Shown here piece by piece: positions 9,694 through 18,162 of a stretch of DNA of 64,000 nucleotides (the stretch's first letter is position 1; each line of letters begins with the position of its first letter). A program made the position numbers and the translations under genes. A model generated the notes under the pieces. It was given only the letters and a program-made list of their open reading frames with translations. It was not told the origin of the DNA and ran no database searches. Origin of the DNA: Candidatus Sericytochromatia bacterium. GTDB taxonomy: Bacteria; Cyanobacteriota; Sericytochromatia; UBA7694; JACMQJ01. Location of the stretch: assembly GCA_026004035.1 (NCBI GenBank), contig BPII01000012.1, positions 1-64,000 of the forward strand, written 5' to 3'.

Positions 9694-11253
9694 ATGAAAA
9701 AGTTTCTTTTTTCTTTGATAATTTCTAGCTTGTCAATAGGTTGTGCTGCAAATGATTTAGAAGTCAATAATTTAATAGATAATGAACAACAAATTTCTTT
9801 GCTATCTAAGAAAACTATAAATAATAAATGGCAAAATCAAATAATTTATTTTATATTCACTGATAGATTTTCTAATGGTAATAAAAGTAATGATTTTAAT
9901 GTAAATTCTAAAGATCCTTGGGCTTATCATGGTGGTGATTTGCAAGGTGTAATAAATAAACTTGATTATATAAAGGATTTAGGAGCAACAGCAATTTGGA
10001 TAACCCCACCTATGGATAATAGAGATACAGCATTTAAAGCTAACTTCGGTGGTGGTAAGTATCAGGATATATGGGCTTATCATGGATATTGGACAAAAAA
10101 CTTTTATGCTGTAGATGAACATTTAGGAAATATCCAAAAAATGAAAGAATTAGTTAAAAAAGCACACTCTAAAGGTATAAAGGTTATTATAGATATAGTG
10201 ATGAATCATTTAGACTATGACCATGAATTTGCTAAAGATAGAAAAAATCCCAATAGTAAATATCATACTTGGTTTAATCATTATGGAAAGATAGAAGATA
10301 GTGATTGGAATAATCCTTGGAAAGTAGAGCATGGAGAATTAGCTGAATTACCTGATCTAAATCAAAATAATCCTGAAGTAAAAAAATATTTGTTAGATGC
10401 TACTAAATGGTGGATAACTCAAACTGGTTGTGATGGATTAAGACTTGATACAGTAAAACATGTTGGACATAATTTTTGGAAAGAATTTTCAAAAGAAATC
10501 CATAACTTTGCTGGAGAAGACTTTTTATTGCTTGGAGAAGTTTATGATCCAAATACAGAAGTAATGGTTTCTTATATAAATGATGGAATTGATTCTGTTT
10601 TTGACTTTCCGCTTTATTATGTAATAAAAAATACCTTAGGACAAAATGGAAATATGAGAGATTTAGCTAGATTCTTTGAAAAAGACAGGTTATATCCTAA
10701 TCCAAATATGGTATCACCATTTATAGATAATCATGATGTTCCTAGATTTGTAACTGAAGCTGGAAATAATAGTATAAGTAAATTAAAATTAGCTATGGCT
10801 TTAATAATGACTATAAGAGGAATACCAACAATATATTATGGAACGGAGATTGCATTACAAGGTGGGTCAGATCCTGATAATAGAAGAGATATGATTTGGG
10901 ATAATAGAAATCAAGATTTAAGAAACTACTTGAAAAAATTAATATCAATAAGAAAATCTAATCCTGTTTTATATACAGGAAAACAACTTGAAATGTGGCA
11001 AGATGAAAATGTTTTTGGTTTTTTAAGAACTAATGATGATCCAAATTCTGAAATAATTGTTGTTATGAATAATTCTGATAATAAGCAAATTAGGAGCATT
11101 CAAATAAGAGCAGAAAGTAAAATGCAAGATGGAACAATTTTAAATAACCTACTAGATAAAGATTCTATTACAGTTAATAATAGAAGGATTAATGTTGAAT
11201 TAAAACCAAAAGAAGTCAAAATATTTAAAGTGAATACTATTAAAAATCGTTAA
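9694..11253 (+). CDS. alpha-amylase family (GH13) lipoprotein
   Basis: 519 residues. Signal peptide with lipobox SIGC (Cys17), so anchored outside the cytoplasm. The TIM-barrel shows all four GH13 signatures: DIVMNH at 167-172, GLRLDTVKH with the nucleophile Asp252, GEVYD with the acid/base Glu282, and IDNHD with Asp348. N-terminal IIYFIFTDRFSNG and ITPPMD also fit. The C-terminal ~90 residues form the usual beta domain. Likely cleaves alpha-1,4 glucans (maltodextrin or starch), but the exact specificity, including cyclomaltodextrinase or glucanotransferase activity, cannot be read from sequence. A TATAAT box lies at 9643-9648. Its last 4 bases overlap the end of the convergent gene. Confidence 0.92.
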   Translation: MKKFLFSLIISSLSIGCAANDLEVNNLIDNEQQISLLSKKTINNKWQNQIIYFIFTDRFSNGNKSNDFNVNSKDPWAYHGGDLQGVINKLDYIKDLGATAIWITPPMDNRDTAFKANFGGGKYQDIWAYHGYWTKNFYAVDEHLGNIQKMKELVKKAHSKGIKVIIDIVMNHLDYDHEFAKDRKNPNSKYHTWFNHYGKIEDSDWNNPWKVEHGELAELPDLNQNNPEVKKYLLDATKWWITQTGCDGLRLDTVKHVGHNFWKEFSKEIHNFAGEDFLLLGEVYDPNTEVMVSYINDGIDSVFDFPLYYVIKNTLGQNGNMRDLARFFEKDRLYPNPNMVSPFIDNHDVPRFVTEAGNNSISKLKLAMALIMTIRGIPTIYYGTEIALQGGSDPDNRRDMIWDNRNQDLRNYLKKLISIRKSNPVLYTGKQLEMWQDENVFGFLRTNDDPNSEIIVVMNNSDNKQIRSIQIRAESKMQDGTILNNLLDKDSITVNNRRINVELKPKEVKIFKVNTIKNR

Positions 11254-11798
11254 TTTTCTATATCTTCTTTATTTGTGTTTGCAACAGCACTTTTCCAATT
11301 TTGCAAAGCTATTTTGCTATCTTTGTCACCTTCTTTAGCTTTTTTATCTATATTTTTTAATGTATCCATAACATCTTTTCCTGTTATACCAAGTTTTTTC
11401 ATTTTATTTACTGTAAAACTTATACTTACAGGAACTTCTATATCCTTTTCTGTTGAAAGTTTTATAAATTCTGTTTTATCTGAAGAACTAGAACTACTAT
11501 CTTGTCCAAAGCCAGAACTTGAGCTATCACCTGAAGATTTTACTTGTTTTAATGAACCAATAGCACCGTCAAAATGATAACCACTTAATAATTCTGTTAT
11601 CATTTTCTCTGCTTGTTCTTTATTAAAACCATAATTTTCAATCATTTTAGATGCAGCAAATGTTATCCTTTCTAAAGGAACACCTTTATCTTTCCATTCA
11701 GCAATTTTTAAACCAACTTCAGCTTTAACTTTTTGCTCAAATGCACTACTTGAAAGTGCTGAAATACCTTTTATAGCTTGTATTTTATCATCACTCAT
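11250..11798 (-). CDS. hypothetical protein, 182 aa, with Ser-rich linker
   Basis: No signal peptide. Residues 1-80 are helical (a UBA- or helical-bundle-like alternation, ITFAASKMIENYGFNKEQAE); residues ~84-108 are a Ser/Gly linker (SSGDSSSSGFGQDSSSSSS); the C-terminal part contains VPVSISFTVNKMKKLGITGKD, a short helix-turn-helix-like stretch. GGAG site before the start. Converges with the amylase gene, overlapping it by 4 bases. Family not recognised; the two-domain-with-linker design suggests an adaptor or secreted substrate, but that is guesswork. Confidence 0.6.
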   Translation of the reverse strand: MSDDKIQAIKGISALSSSAFEQKVKAEVGLKIAEWKDKGVPLERITFAASKMIENYGFNKEQAEKMITELLSGYHFDGAIGSLKQVKSSGDSSSSGFGQDSSSSSSDKTEFIKLSTEKDIEVPVSISFTVNKMKKLGITGKDVMDTLKNIDKKAKEGDKDSKIALQNWKSAVANTNKEDIEN

Positions 11799-12030
11799 AT
11801 TTATTCTCCTAGAATTTCTTACTATACAATATATTACTAGAGTTTTTTTAAAATTTTTGTAGTTTATTAATACAAATAAAATAATTTTTTAACAATAAAA
11901 AAAAGAAAATTCACAAAATAATCACAAAAAGTATATCATATTTCACACTTTAAAAAATATTTCTGTAATAGAATATACATAAAAGGAGAATTTATTATGA
12001 ATACATCTGAATTACTTACTGAAGTTACGC

Positions 12031-12059
12031 AAAAAAGTTAAGTTATAAAAACTTTTTTT
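12031..12059 (+). terminator. hairpin inside the left IS end
   Basis: AAAAAAGTT at 12031-12039 pairs exactly with AACTTTTTT at 12050-12058 around a 10-base loop. The T-rich arm makes it look like an intrinsic terminator facing into the element. IS4-group elements such as IS10 and IS50 use structures near their ends to block expression from outside promoters (known for those elements); the same role here is inference. Confidence 0.45.
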
Positions 12060-12095
12060 AGTGTTAAAATAAAAAATATATGAAAAAATATAAAA

Positions 12096-13166
12096 ATGAG
12101 CAATAATATTTTAGATTTATATACAGATTATTTAATGATATCTACATCACTTGTTTCATCTACAGGTCTTTCAAAGATATTAGACGAACAAATAAGCCAT
12201 GATAAGATAACACGTTTTCTTAGTAGTAAAGATTTTACATCTAAGGAGTTATGGAATAAGGTAAAACCTGTAGTTAGGAAATTAGAATCAGATGAAGGTT
12301 TATTAATTTTAGATGATTCTGTTGAAGAGAAAGCATTTAGTAGAGAGAATGATATAATTTGTTGGCATTATGATCATAGTGTAAATAGAGTGGTAAAAGG
12401 AGTAAATCAACTTACACTAATTTATCACACAAAAGGAGTAACAATACCAATATGTTTAGATTTTGTAAGAAAAACAGAGATAGTATTTGATAAAAAAAAA
12501 GGTAGAGATATAAGAGTAAGTAAAATTACAAAGAATGAACAATACAGACAGATGCTAATAACAGCTGATATGAATAAAATTAAGTTTAGTTATATACTCA
12601 ACGATAGTTGGTTTGCAAGTAGTGAGAATATGAAATTTATTGATGAAAAATTGGAAAAGAAATTTGTTATGTCAGTAAAATCAAATAGGAAAGTATGTTT
12701 AAGTATGGAGGATAAGAAAACAAAAAATTATATTAGTATTGAGAATTTGGATTTAAAAGAAGCAACTGAAGTTTACATTGAAGGTTTAAATTTTTCATTA
12801 AAACTTTGTAAGAAAATTCTAAAAGACAAGAATAATAAAGAAGTTGCTATTTATTTAATGACAAATGATTTAAACTTAGATAAAGATAAGATGTTTGAAA
12901 TCTATCAAAAAAGATGGAATATTGAGACATTTTATAAGTCAATGAAATCAAATTGTTCTTATTCTAAATCACCTACACATACAGTAAGAACTCAATGTAA
13001 TCATTTTTTTTGTTCTGTATATGCAGTTTTTAAATACGAAATGATAAGATTGAATACAAATCTTAATCATTTTGCTTTAAAATCTAAAATTTATCTCAAT
13101 GCTCTAAAAATTGCTATGAATGAACTTCAGGTATTTAAAAGTTTAGATAATTTTAGCTATGCGTAA
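12096..13166 (+). CDS. IS4-family transposase
   Basis: 356 residues, DDE enzyme that cuts and joins the IS ends. Candidate catalytic residues: Asp73 or Asp74 in LLILDDSVEEK, Asp170 in SYILNDSWFASSENM, and Glu277 in YQKRWNIETFYKSMK. The last stretch has the IS4 signature Y-2-R-3-E-6-K (Tyr270, Arg273, Glu277, Lys284). The middle has a beta-strand-rich insertion (190-260) as in the IS4 fold. No RBS is obvious upstream of the ATG, in keeping with low expression of transposases. The stop codon lies in the right inverted repeat. Confidence 0.92.
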   Translation: MSNNILDLYTDYLMISTSLVSSTGLSKILDEQISHDKITRFLSSKDFTSKELWNKVKPVVRKLESDEGLLILDDSVEEKAFSRENDIICWHYDHSVNRVVKGVNQLTLIYHTKGVTIPICLDFVRKTEIVFDKKKGRDIRVSKITKNEQYRQMLITADMNKIKFSYILNDSWFASSENMKFIDEKLEKKFVMSVKSNRKVCLSMEDKKTKNYISIENLDLKEATEVYIEGLNFSLKLCKKILKDKNNKEVAIYLMTNDLNLDKDKMFEIYQKRWNIETFYKSMKSNCSYSKSPTHTVRTQCNHFFCSVYAVFKYEMIRLNTNLNHFALKSKIYLNALKIAMNELQVFKSLDNFSYA

Positions 13167-13718
13167 CTTCAGTTACTTAAAGAAAAATATTTAGATGATA
13201 TAAAATTTTTAGATAAAGAAACATTTTGTAGTATATATAAATATCCTTTTTTGGTAAGATTTGATTATGATTCTAATCATAATATTAGCTTTTTAATAGA
13301 TACTCAATCACCAACTATAAATAACTCTAAAATAACTTTAGAAGACATTCTTTCCAATGATAATATATTTACAAATAATAAAGTTATTTCTATATTTCCT
13401 ATAACTAAAACAAGAAATAATCCTTTTGCAAAAAAAAATAACTATTGGTAGAGCATCAATACATGATATTATTATTAAAAAAAGAACAATAAGTAAATTC
13501 CATGCATATTTTCAAATAGATGAAAGTAATAATTACTATTTAGTTGATAATAACTCTACAAATGGAACTAAAGTAAATGATAAAGAAATTTCAAGTAATA
13601 ATTTTATTTTAATTAAAGATTCTGATAAAATAACATTTTCAAATATAAGTTTTGTATTTTATAATCCAAATACCTTGTATGATATTTTAAAAGATTATTT
13701 AACAGAGTAGTAAATTAA

Positions 13719-14582
13719 TTAATAATCGTAGTTATATGTCTCTTCATTTTGAACAGAAGAAAAAGGATTATCTATTAATATTGCACTTGTTAAGAATAAT
13801 ATTACTGTCAAGAGAGATTTTATAAAAATTTTTGTTAAATTCTTTGAATTTGAAAATAATTTATTAACTAGAATAAATGTTAATGGTGATAAAGTTATAA
13901 TTATCATTGTATAAAAAGGTGGTTCATTAGGTGATAATAGATATAAGTTAATTAGAATAATACTATAGAAAGAATTAAAAATCAAGTTTATACTATCTAT
14001 ATTAATATCTTTTTCTTTTAATAGAAAGAGTAACAATAATGGAAATATATAGGATGATATAGCACCTAATATTTGACTAAACGTTGCTATACTAGCAAAA
14101 ACAGCTACTATAGAACCTAATAAGCTAGATAAAAATATAAATAAAAAGTTATCAAAATTTTTACTATTTTCTTGTTTTTTATTTGTTAAATAATCAAATA
14201 ATAAAGTTAAAAATATAAATATAGTAGGAAATAGTATTTTTTGGTTATCTTGCCATGTAAATTTAATAAAAGGAACAGATACTATGCCTATAGTAATACA
14301 ATAATTCAATACCTTTATTATTAGTTTAGGAAAATTATCAAGTTTTTTGTATTCAAAAATAAAAGAAAATAATAAGGATATAAATAATGCTATTGGTATA
14401 TAATCAGTTGATTGTACAGGTGATAATGGAATGTTTTTATATATACTTAGATGAGCAATTACATAAGAAAGAAATAAGCCAATAGTAATTAAAAAGTTTT
14501 TTTTTTCAGATTTTGAAATATAAAATGCTAATATTATCGATAATATTAAAGGTATAAATATACTAATTATTATTAAAAACAC
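13719..14582 (-). CDS. polytopic membrane protein, unknown function
   Basis: 287 residues with about nine or ten hydrophobic segments from the very N-terminus (FLIIISIFIPLILSIILAFY) to the C-terminus (SLLTVILFLTSAILIDNPF), short loops and few charged residues. No recognised transporter or enzyme motif. It starts one base after the yceI-like gene's end on the same strand, so the two are probably co-transcribed and may act together in the envelope. Confidence 0.6.
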   Translation of the reverse strand: MFLIIISIFIPLILSIILAFYISKSEKKNFLITIGLFLSYVIAHLSIYKNIPLSPVQSTDYIPIALFISLLFSFIFEYKKLDNFPKLIIKVLNYCITIGIVSVPFIKFTWQDNQKILFPTIFIFLTLLFDYLTNKKQENSKNFDNFLFIFLSSLLGSIVAVFASIATFSQILGAISSYIFPLLLLFLLKEKDINIDSINLIFNSFYSIILINLYLLSPNEPPFYTMIIITLSPLTFILVNKLFSNSKNLTKIFIKSLLTVILFLTSAILIDNPFSSVQNEETYNYDY

Positions 14583-14583
14583 T

Positions 14584-15162
14584 TTATTTTTTTAATACAC
14601 CTTCAAAACTTAAAATTAGTGTAACTTCATCACCTAACATTCCTGGACCTTGCATATAGTTCATTCCAAAATCACTTCTTTTTATTGTAAATGTTGTTTC
14701 ACCACCTACAACCTTTTGACCTTTAGGATTTTTTCCTTCTCCTGTTTTATTGAAATTAAATGATACTTCTTTAGTTACTCCATGTATTGTTAAATTACCT
14801 GTAACTTTAAAAGTTTTATCATTAACTTTCTCTACTTTTTTACTTTTAAAAGTTATTACAGGGAATTGTTTAGAATTAAAAAAATCAGGGCTTTTCAAAT
14901 GATCATCTCTCTTTTTTGAATTAGTATCAACACTATCAACTTTCACAGTTATATCTACAGAGCTTTTAGAAGGATTTTTTTCATCAAAAACAACTGTTCC
15001 TGAAACATCATTAAATCTACCATAATAATTAGATGCTCCTAAATGACTTATTTTAAATAACACACTTGAATGATACATATCTATGTCATAAGTTTCTGAA
15101 GCTAATGCACCAAAAGAAAACATTGTTAATGAAGCTAATATAATTGTAGCTTTTTTCAACAT
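14584..15162 (-). CDS. YceI-family periplasmic protein
   Basis: 192 residues: signal peptide (MLKKATIILASLTMFSFGALAS) then the lipocalin-like YceI barrel. Family landmarks are YDIDMYHSSVLFKISHLGAS, GRFNDVSGTVVFDEKNPSKS, RDDHLKSPDFFNSKQFPVITF, LTIHGVTKEVSF and RSDFGMNY. The family binds polyisoprenoid or related hydrophobic molecules in the periplasm. GGAG-type site lies upstream. Followed closely by a membrane protein gene. Assignment to the family is firm; the ligand is unknown. Confidence 0.93.
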   Translation of the reverse strand: MLKKATIILASLTMFSFGALASETYDIDMYHSSVLFKISHLGASNYYGRFNDVSGTVVFDEKNPSKSSVDITVKVDSVDTNSKKRDDHLKSPDFFNSKQFPVITFKSKKVEKVNDKTFKVTGNLTIHGVTKEVSFNFNKTGEGKNPKGQKVVGGETTFTIKRSDFGMNYMQGPGMLGDEVTLILSFEGVLKK

Positions 15163-15293
15163 ATTTTTATACCTCCATATATGTCAAATATTAAATATAA
15201 ATACGATATTGCATATTATATCAAAAAAATAAAAAAATGTCATTTCAAAATTTTTTTAACTTTTGTAAGAAAAATAAGATGTACTGGGATTAG

Positions 15294-15434
15294 GCACTGG
15301 GATTGAGTTATAGAAAAAAATTACCTTCAAAAGCTTATAAATACTAAATCTAAAGTATATTTTAATATAAATCTTTAAAAATGCTTACTATTAAGGGATT
15401 TTAAGTTTATCAAAAAATAACATTAGCCCAGTGT
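15294..15434. repeat. MITE-like element A, copy 2 (~141 bp)
   Basis: Second copy of the element at 4972-5110. Left end GCACTGGGATTGAGTTATAG, right end read inward ACACTGGGCTAATGTTATT, the best-matched pair of ends among the three copies. Just left of it, 15281-15292 repeats TACTGGGATTAG, like a fragment of another left end. It lies 7 bases beyond the stop of the FlhA-like gene and in front of yceI, where it separates the two minus-strand groups. No other feature is visible in the 15163-15441 gap. Confidence 0.75.
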
Positions 15435-15441
15435 CTATTTC

Positions 15442-15801
15442 TTATAAATTAATATTTCTATATCCTTTAAATTCTATGCTACATAATACTTCTAATTTAT
15501 AATCTGGTGGTATTTCCATATAAGAAATAACTTGTATTCTGGGAAAATTTTTCTCTATTAATCTTCTAAAATATAATCTTAAATCAGGTCTACAAATTAT
15601 GGGAACATTATTAAAGCCATTTAATTTGCACCAGTTATATTTTTCATCTATTTCATTCATTATAATAGCACTTATATGAGAATCTAAAATTATTTTAGTC
15701 CCTGTTTCATCTTTTACTATATTATTTCTTAAATATTCTTCAACTTTATCATTTAAAGCAATAACATTTAAAGTAATTCTTTTTTCATCATTACTAAACA
15801 T
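15442..15801 (-). CDS. stand-alone FlhA C-terminal-domain-like protein
   Basis: 119 residues matching only the last ~120 residues of the flagellar export protein FlhA (FHIPEP): TLNVIALNDKVEEYL, a Gly-linked helix, NNVPIICRPDLRLYFRRLIE, KNFPRIQVISYMEI, then a closing strand. In FlhA this cytoplasmic part docks chaperones and export substrates. The membrane domain (~330 residues) is absent and no remnant of it lies upstream, where a different gene ends. Start ATG overlaps the stop of the upstream outer-membrane protein gene (TAATG), indicating translational coupling, so this is a real small gene rather than a chopped flhA. Role unknown; perhaps substrate or chaperone binding. Confidence 0.7.
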   Translation of the reverse strand: MFSNDEKRITLNVIALNDKVEEYLRNNIVKDETGTKIILDSHISAIIMNEIDEKYNWCKLNGFNNVPIICRPDLRLYFRRLIEKNFPRIQVISYMEIPPDYKLEVLCSIEFKGYRNINL

Positions 15802-16772
15802 TAGAAAGCATATCCTATACCTGTTTTTATAATACTCTGTAAAGAATAAAAAGAATTACCATATATATTTGAATAGATATAAGCTAGTTTTAAATATATA
15901 TTATTCCAATCATATCTTGAATTTATACCTAAATCTAATGATTGTAAAGTATTAGGTAAAAAGTTATTAGCATCATTTACTATAACAAAAGGTGAATAAG
16001 ATATAAAAGCATTAATAACTAATGGAAAATATTTTATAGGTCTTATTCCAGATGATAAGTTTAATCCTATGCCTAGTTTTGAATGATTAAAATCTAAATA
16101 ATCATCAGAATCATTGCTATTTATATTTATAGCATTAAAAAAAGAATTAATACCAAATAATAATTCAATTCTATTTTCTATTATTTTATGTATATAATTA
16201 GCTTTAAAATTTACATTATGAGAATGAAATTCATTTGTAATTTCAGGTTTTTTAATTTTACCAATTAAATTATCATAACTCAAATTCAATAAGAGATTAT
16301 TAAATAATTTTAAAGACGAAGTAATTTCAAAGCTATTATTAATGTTACCTTGAGATAAAATATCTTGATATTTTTCATTTAAATAAACATTTTTATAATT
16401 AACATCAAAAGTAAAATTTGGATATATTAACAATATATCAGGTTCTTTATACAATTTTATTTTACCTTTTATATCTGAAACTTTTATATATTCTTCTTTA
16501 TATCCATCTAAATAAAAAAATATTGTATCATTTTCATTTACATTTAGTATAAACTCACCATTCTTATCTGTTATAGTTTCACTATTACTTGATTTAACTT
16601 TTACATTTGATAAAGGTTTATTGTTTTCATCTATAACTTTTATGTATATGTACAAACCTAAATCAGTTGTTTCTATAACATTTTTAGGTATATTTTTGTC
16701 TAAATCAGTTGAAAAAGAGTCTGATATAAATAAATTTAAAAATATAAAGAAAAGTATTATTTTTCTTAACAA
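15801..16772 (-). CDS. outer-membrane beta-barrel protein with CarboxypepD_reg-like domain
   Basis: 323 residues. Signal peptide at 1-22. Residues ~45-110 form a carboxypeptidase-regulatory-like beta-sandwich (IYIKVIDENNKPLSNVKVKS, TDKNGEFILNV). From about 120 onward alternating strands separated by Asn-rich loops (LLLNLSYDNLIGKI, KLGIGLNLSSGI, LDLGINSRYDW, IIKTGIGYAF) end in a C-terminal Phe, the usual mark of BAM-inserted barrels. It is thus evidence for an outer membrane. Coupled by TAATG to the FlhA-like gene downstream; a gap of 10 bases follows the zinc-ribbon gene upstream. Confidence 0.75.
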   Translation of the reverse strand: MLRKIILFFIFLNLFISDSFSTDLDKNIPKNVIETTDLGLYIYIKVIDENNKPLSNVKVKSSNSETITDKNGEFILNVNENDTIFFYLDGYKEEYIKVSDIKGKIKLYKEPDILLIYPNFTFDVNYKNVYLNEKYQDILSQGNINNSFEITSSLKLFNNLLLNLSYDNLIGKIKKPEITNEFHSHNVNFKANYIHKIIENRIELLFGINSFFNAININSNDSDDYLDFNHSKLGIGLNLSSGIRPIKYFPLVINAFISYSPFVIVNDANNFLPNTLQSLDLGINSRYDWNNIYLKLAYIYSNIYGNSFYSLQSIIKTGIGYAF

Positions 16773-16782
16773 GTTACACCTT

Positions 16783-16965
16783 TCAAATATTATCTAACTT
16801 TAATGCTTCCTTTTCAAAATATGGTATGCACTCATTACAATATTTATAACTTAACTCACTATATATTTTAACAATTCTACCTTTAGAATCTTTTCTAAAA
16901 AAATAAGCATCTTTCAAATTATATTTTTGCCCGCATCTTTCACACAATCTAATTTTATCTCTCAT
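16783..16965 (-). CDS. small zinc-ribbon protein, 60 aa
   Basis: Two Cys-x-x-Cys knuckles, LCERCGQKYN and KYCNECIPYF, with about 30 residues between them, as in rubredoxin-like or TFIIB-like zinc ribbons. Resembles short regulators or flagellar-associated zinc-ribbon proteins but I do not recognise the family. It lies 2 bases from the upstream membrane protein gene and 10 from the outer-membrane protein gene, so belongs to this minus-strand group. Confidence 0.65.
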   Translation of the reverse strand: MRDKIRLCERCGQKYNLKDAYFFRKDSKGRIVKIYSELSYKYCNECIPYFEKEALKLDNI

Positions 16966-16967
16966 TT

Positions 16968-17258
16968 TTAATGATTATGATTTTCATTATGCTCTACTTT
17001 ATTTTTTTCATTATTATTATTATTTTTATTTTCCTTATTTGGTTTGAAATTATAATTTTTTAAGCTTAATTTGTCTTGTTCTATCATTTTATAAGCGTTT
17101 TCACCAGAATTATAATCAAATTTAGTTTTACCTGCTTGTGCTAAAGCTAATATTGTTATTAAAGCTAGCACAAAAGCTATAACTCCATAAGGTAAAACTT
17201 TCTCTTGATTTAAAACAATTTCATCAGAATAATCATGAGAATGATTACTACTACCCAT
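16968..17258 (-). CDS. small single-pass membrane protein with Asn/His-rich tail
   Basis: 96 residues. One transmembrane helix at about 23-42 (LPYGVIAFVLALITILALAQ), then a Lys/Asn-rich tail ending in NENHNH; the N-terminus is also His-containing (SSNHSHDYS). The His-rich ends could bind metal but that is speculation. First gene of the minus-strand group that includes the zinc ribbon, the barrel protein and the FlhA-like protein. The 90 bases upstream separate it from truB. Confidence 0.55.
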   Translation of the reverse strand: MGSSNHSHDYSDEIVLNQEKVLPYGVIAFVLALITILALAQAGKTKFDYNSGENAYKMIEQDKLSLKNYNFKPNKENKNNNNNEKNKVEHNENHNH

Positions 17259-17348
17259 AAAAATACCCTAAAAAATATAATAACAATAAAGATTTTAACA
17301 CATAATTTTTAAATAGAAAAATTAATTTTTGGTTCGATATATTTTTCG

Positions 17349-18162
17349 TTAAAATTTTGCTATTCCATGCAAAACATTACTTTCATCATAAATTTTAACT
17401 AATTTTGTATTTATTTTACTATCAATAAATATCTTTTGCCCATTTAAACATTTTAATAAATTTTTTTTATCTAAAAATAATATTATCCATATTTATAAGT
17501 GGTTTATCTATACCAATTATTTTACATTCAGAAATTTCATCTATATTTATTGAATCACTTATGTTAAAAAAACTATGTGATTCTATTCTTTTTAAAGAAT
17601 AAAGGTAAGCAAAAGTATTTAGATATATTCCCTATATCATTTGCTAATGATCTTATATATGTTCCACTTTTACAATGTATTTCTAAATCAATGTAAGGTA
17701 GTTCATAATTTAATATTTCTATATTAAATACTTCAATTTCTCTTTCTTTAACATCAATTTGAATATTCTTTCTAGCTAAGTTATATAATTTTTTACCATT
17801 TACCTTCACTGCTGAAAACATAGGTGGCTTTTGTTTTATTTTACCTATAAAGTTTTTCAAGCAGTTTTTAAAATCTTCTTTTGAAAAATTAAATTCTTTT
17901 TTATTTATTATTTTTCCTTCTCTATCATAAGTATTTGTTTGCTCACCCAAATTTTATCTTTGCTAAATATTTTTTTGGTATCATCTAAGAATTGTATTAA
18001 TCTTGTTGCATTACCAATAGCAAGAACGAGAACACCTTCAGCTAAAGGATCTAAAGTTCCACAATGACCTATCTTTTTTGTTTTTAATAATTTTCTTGCT
18101 TTATAAACAATATCATGAGAAGTAGTGTTTAAAGGTTTATTTATATTTAACCAACCGTGCAT
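17349..18162 (-). CDS. truB: tRNA pseudouridine-55 synthase, four frame breaks
   Basis: Makes pseudouridine 55 in the T-loop of tRNAs. Starts [20 protein letters not shown]; the catalytic stretch [20 protein letters not shown] contains the active Asp. After DDTKK the frame breaks at the T-run 17970-17976 and the CCC at 17946-17948; corrected it reads [39 protein letters not shown] and [13 protein letters not shown] follow, then breaks at CCC 17620-17622 and A-run 17473-17477. All four are one base too many. The corrected protein, ending VLHGIAKF, is about 269 residues, close to normal. Its ATG overlaps the lipA stop (TAATG), so it is translated after lipA. Consensus error is more likely than decay. 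Confidence 0.9.

Larger units (their letters stand above)
12019..13172 (+). mobile_element. complete IS4-type insertion sequence, 1154 bp
   Basis: Perfect 12-bp terminal inverted repeats: CTGAAGTTACGC at 12019-12030 and its complement GCGTAACTTCAG at 13161-13172. Perfect 7-bp target duplication TTACTTA at 12012-12018 and 13173-13179. Carries one transposase gene whose stop codon lies within the right repeat. The intact ends, perfect duplication and uninterrupted transposase indicate recent insertion. Seven-bp duplications are known for one IS4 subgroup (as I recall, ISPepr1-like), but the family should be confirmed by search. Confidence 0.92.
11997..13710 (+). pseudogene. FHA-domain protein gene, split by an IS element
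   Basis: The gene starts at ATG 11997 (AGGAG site upstream), reads MNTSELL, and is cut after seven codons by the IS at 12019-13172. Removing the IS and one copy of the 7-bp duplication restores MNTSELLKEKYLDDIK and an N-terminal domain of about 85 residues. A second break is in the A9 run at 13430-13438; eight A's would give NPFAKKITIGRASIHDIIIK, the start of a canonical FHA domain: GRASIHDI, KFHAYF (S-K-x-H-A) and STNGTKVND. FHA domains bind phosphothreonine peptides, often downstream of Ser/Thr kinases. In this genome copy the product cannot be made unless translation starts within the 3' part. Confidence 0.8.

Noticed and set aside
13430..13438. A9 tract as a phase-variation switch for the FHA gene
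   Set aside because: Attractive, but the gene is already broken upstream by the IS, and many shorter homopolymers in essential genes show the same +1 error.
15442..15801. Truncated remnant of a full flhA
   Set aside because: The upstream frame is an unrelated outer-membrane protein with a TAATG overlap, and there is a clear start; it looks like an independent gene, though the absence of a search leaves this open.
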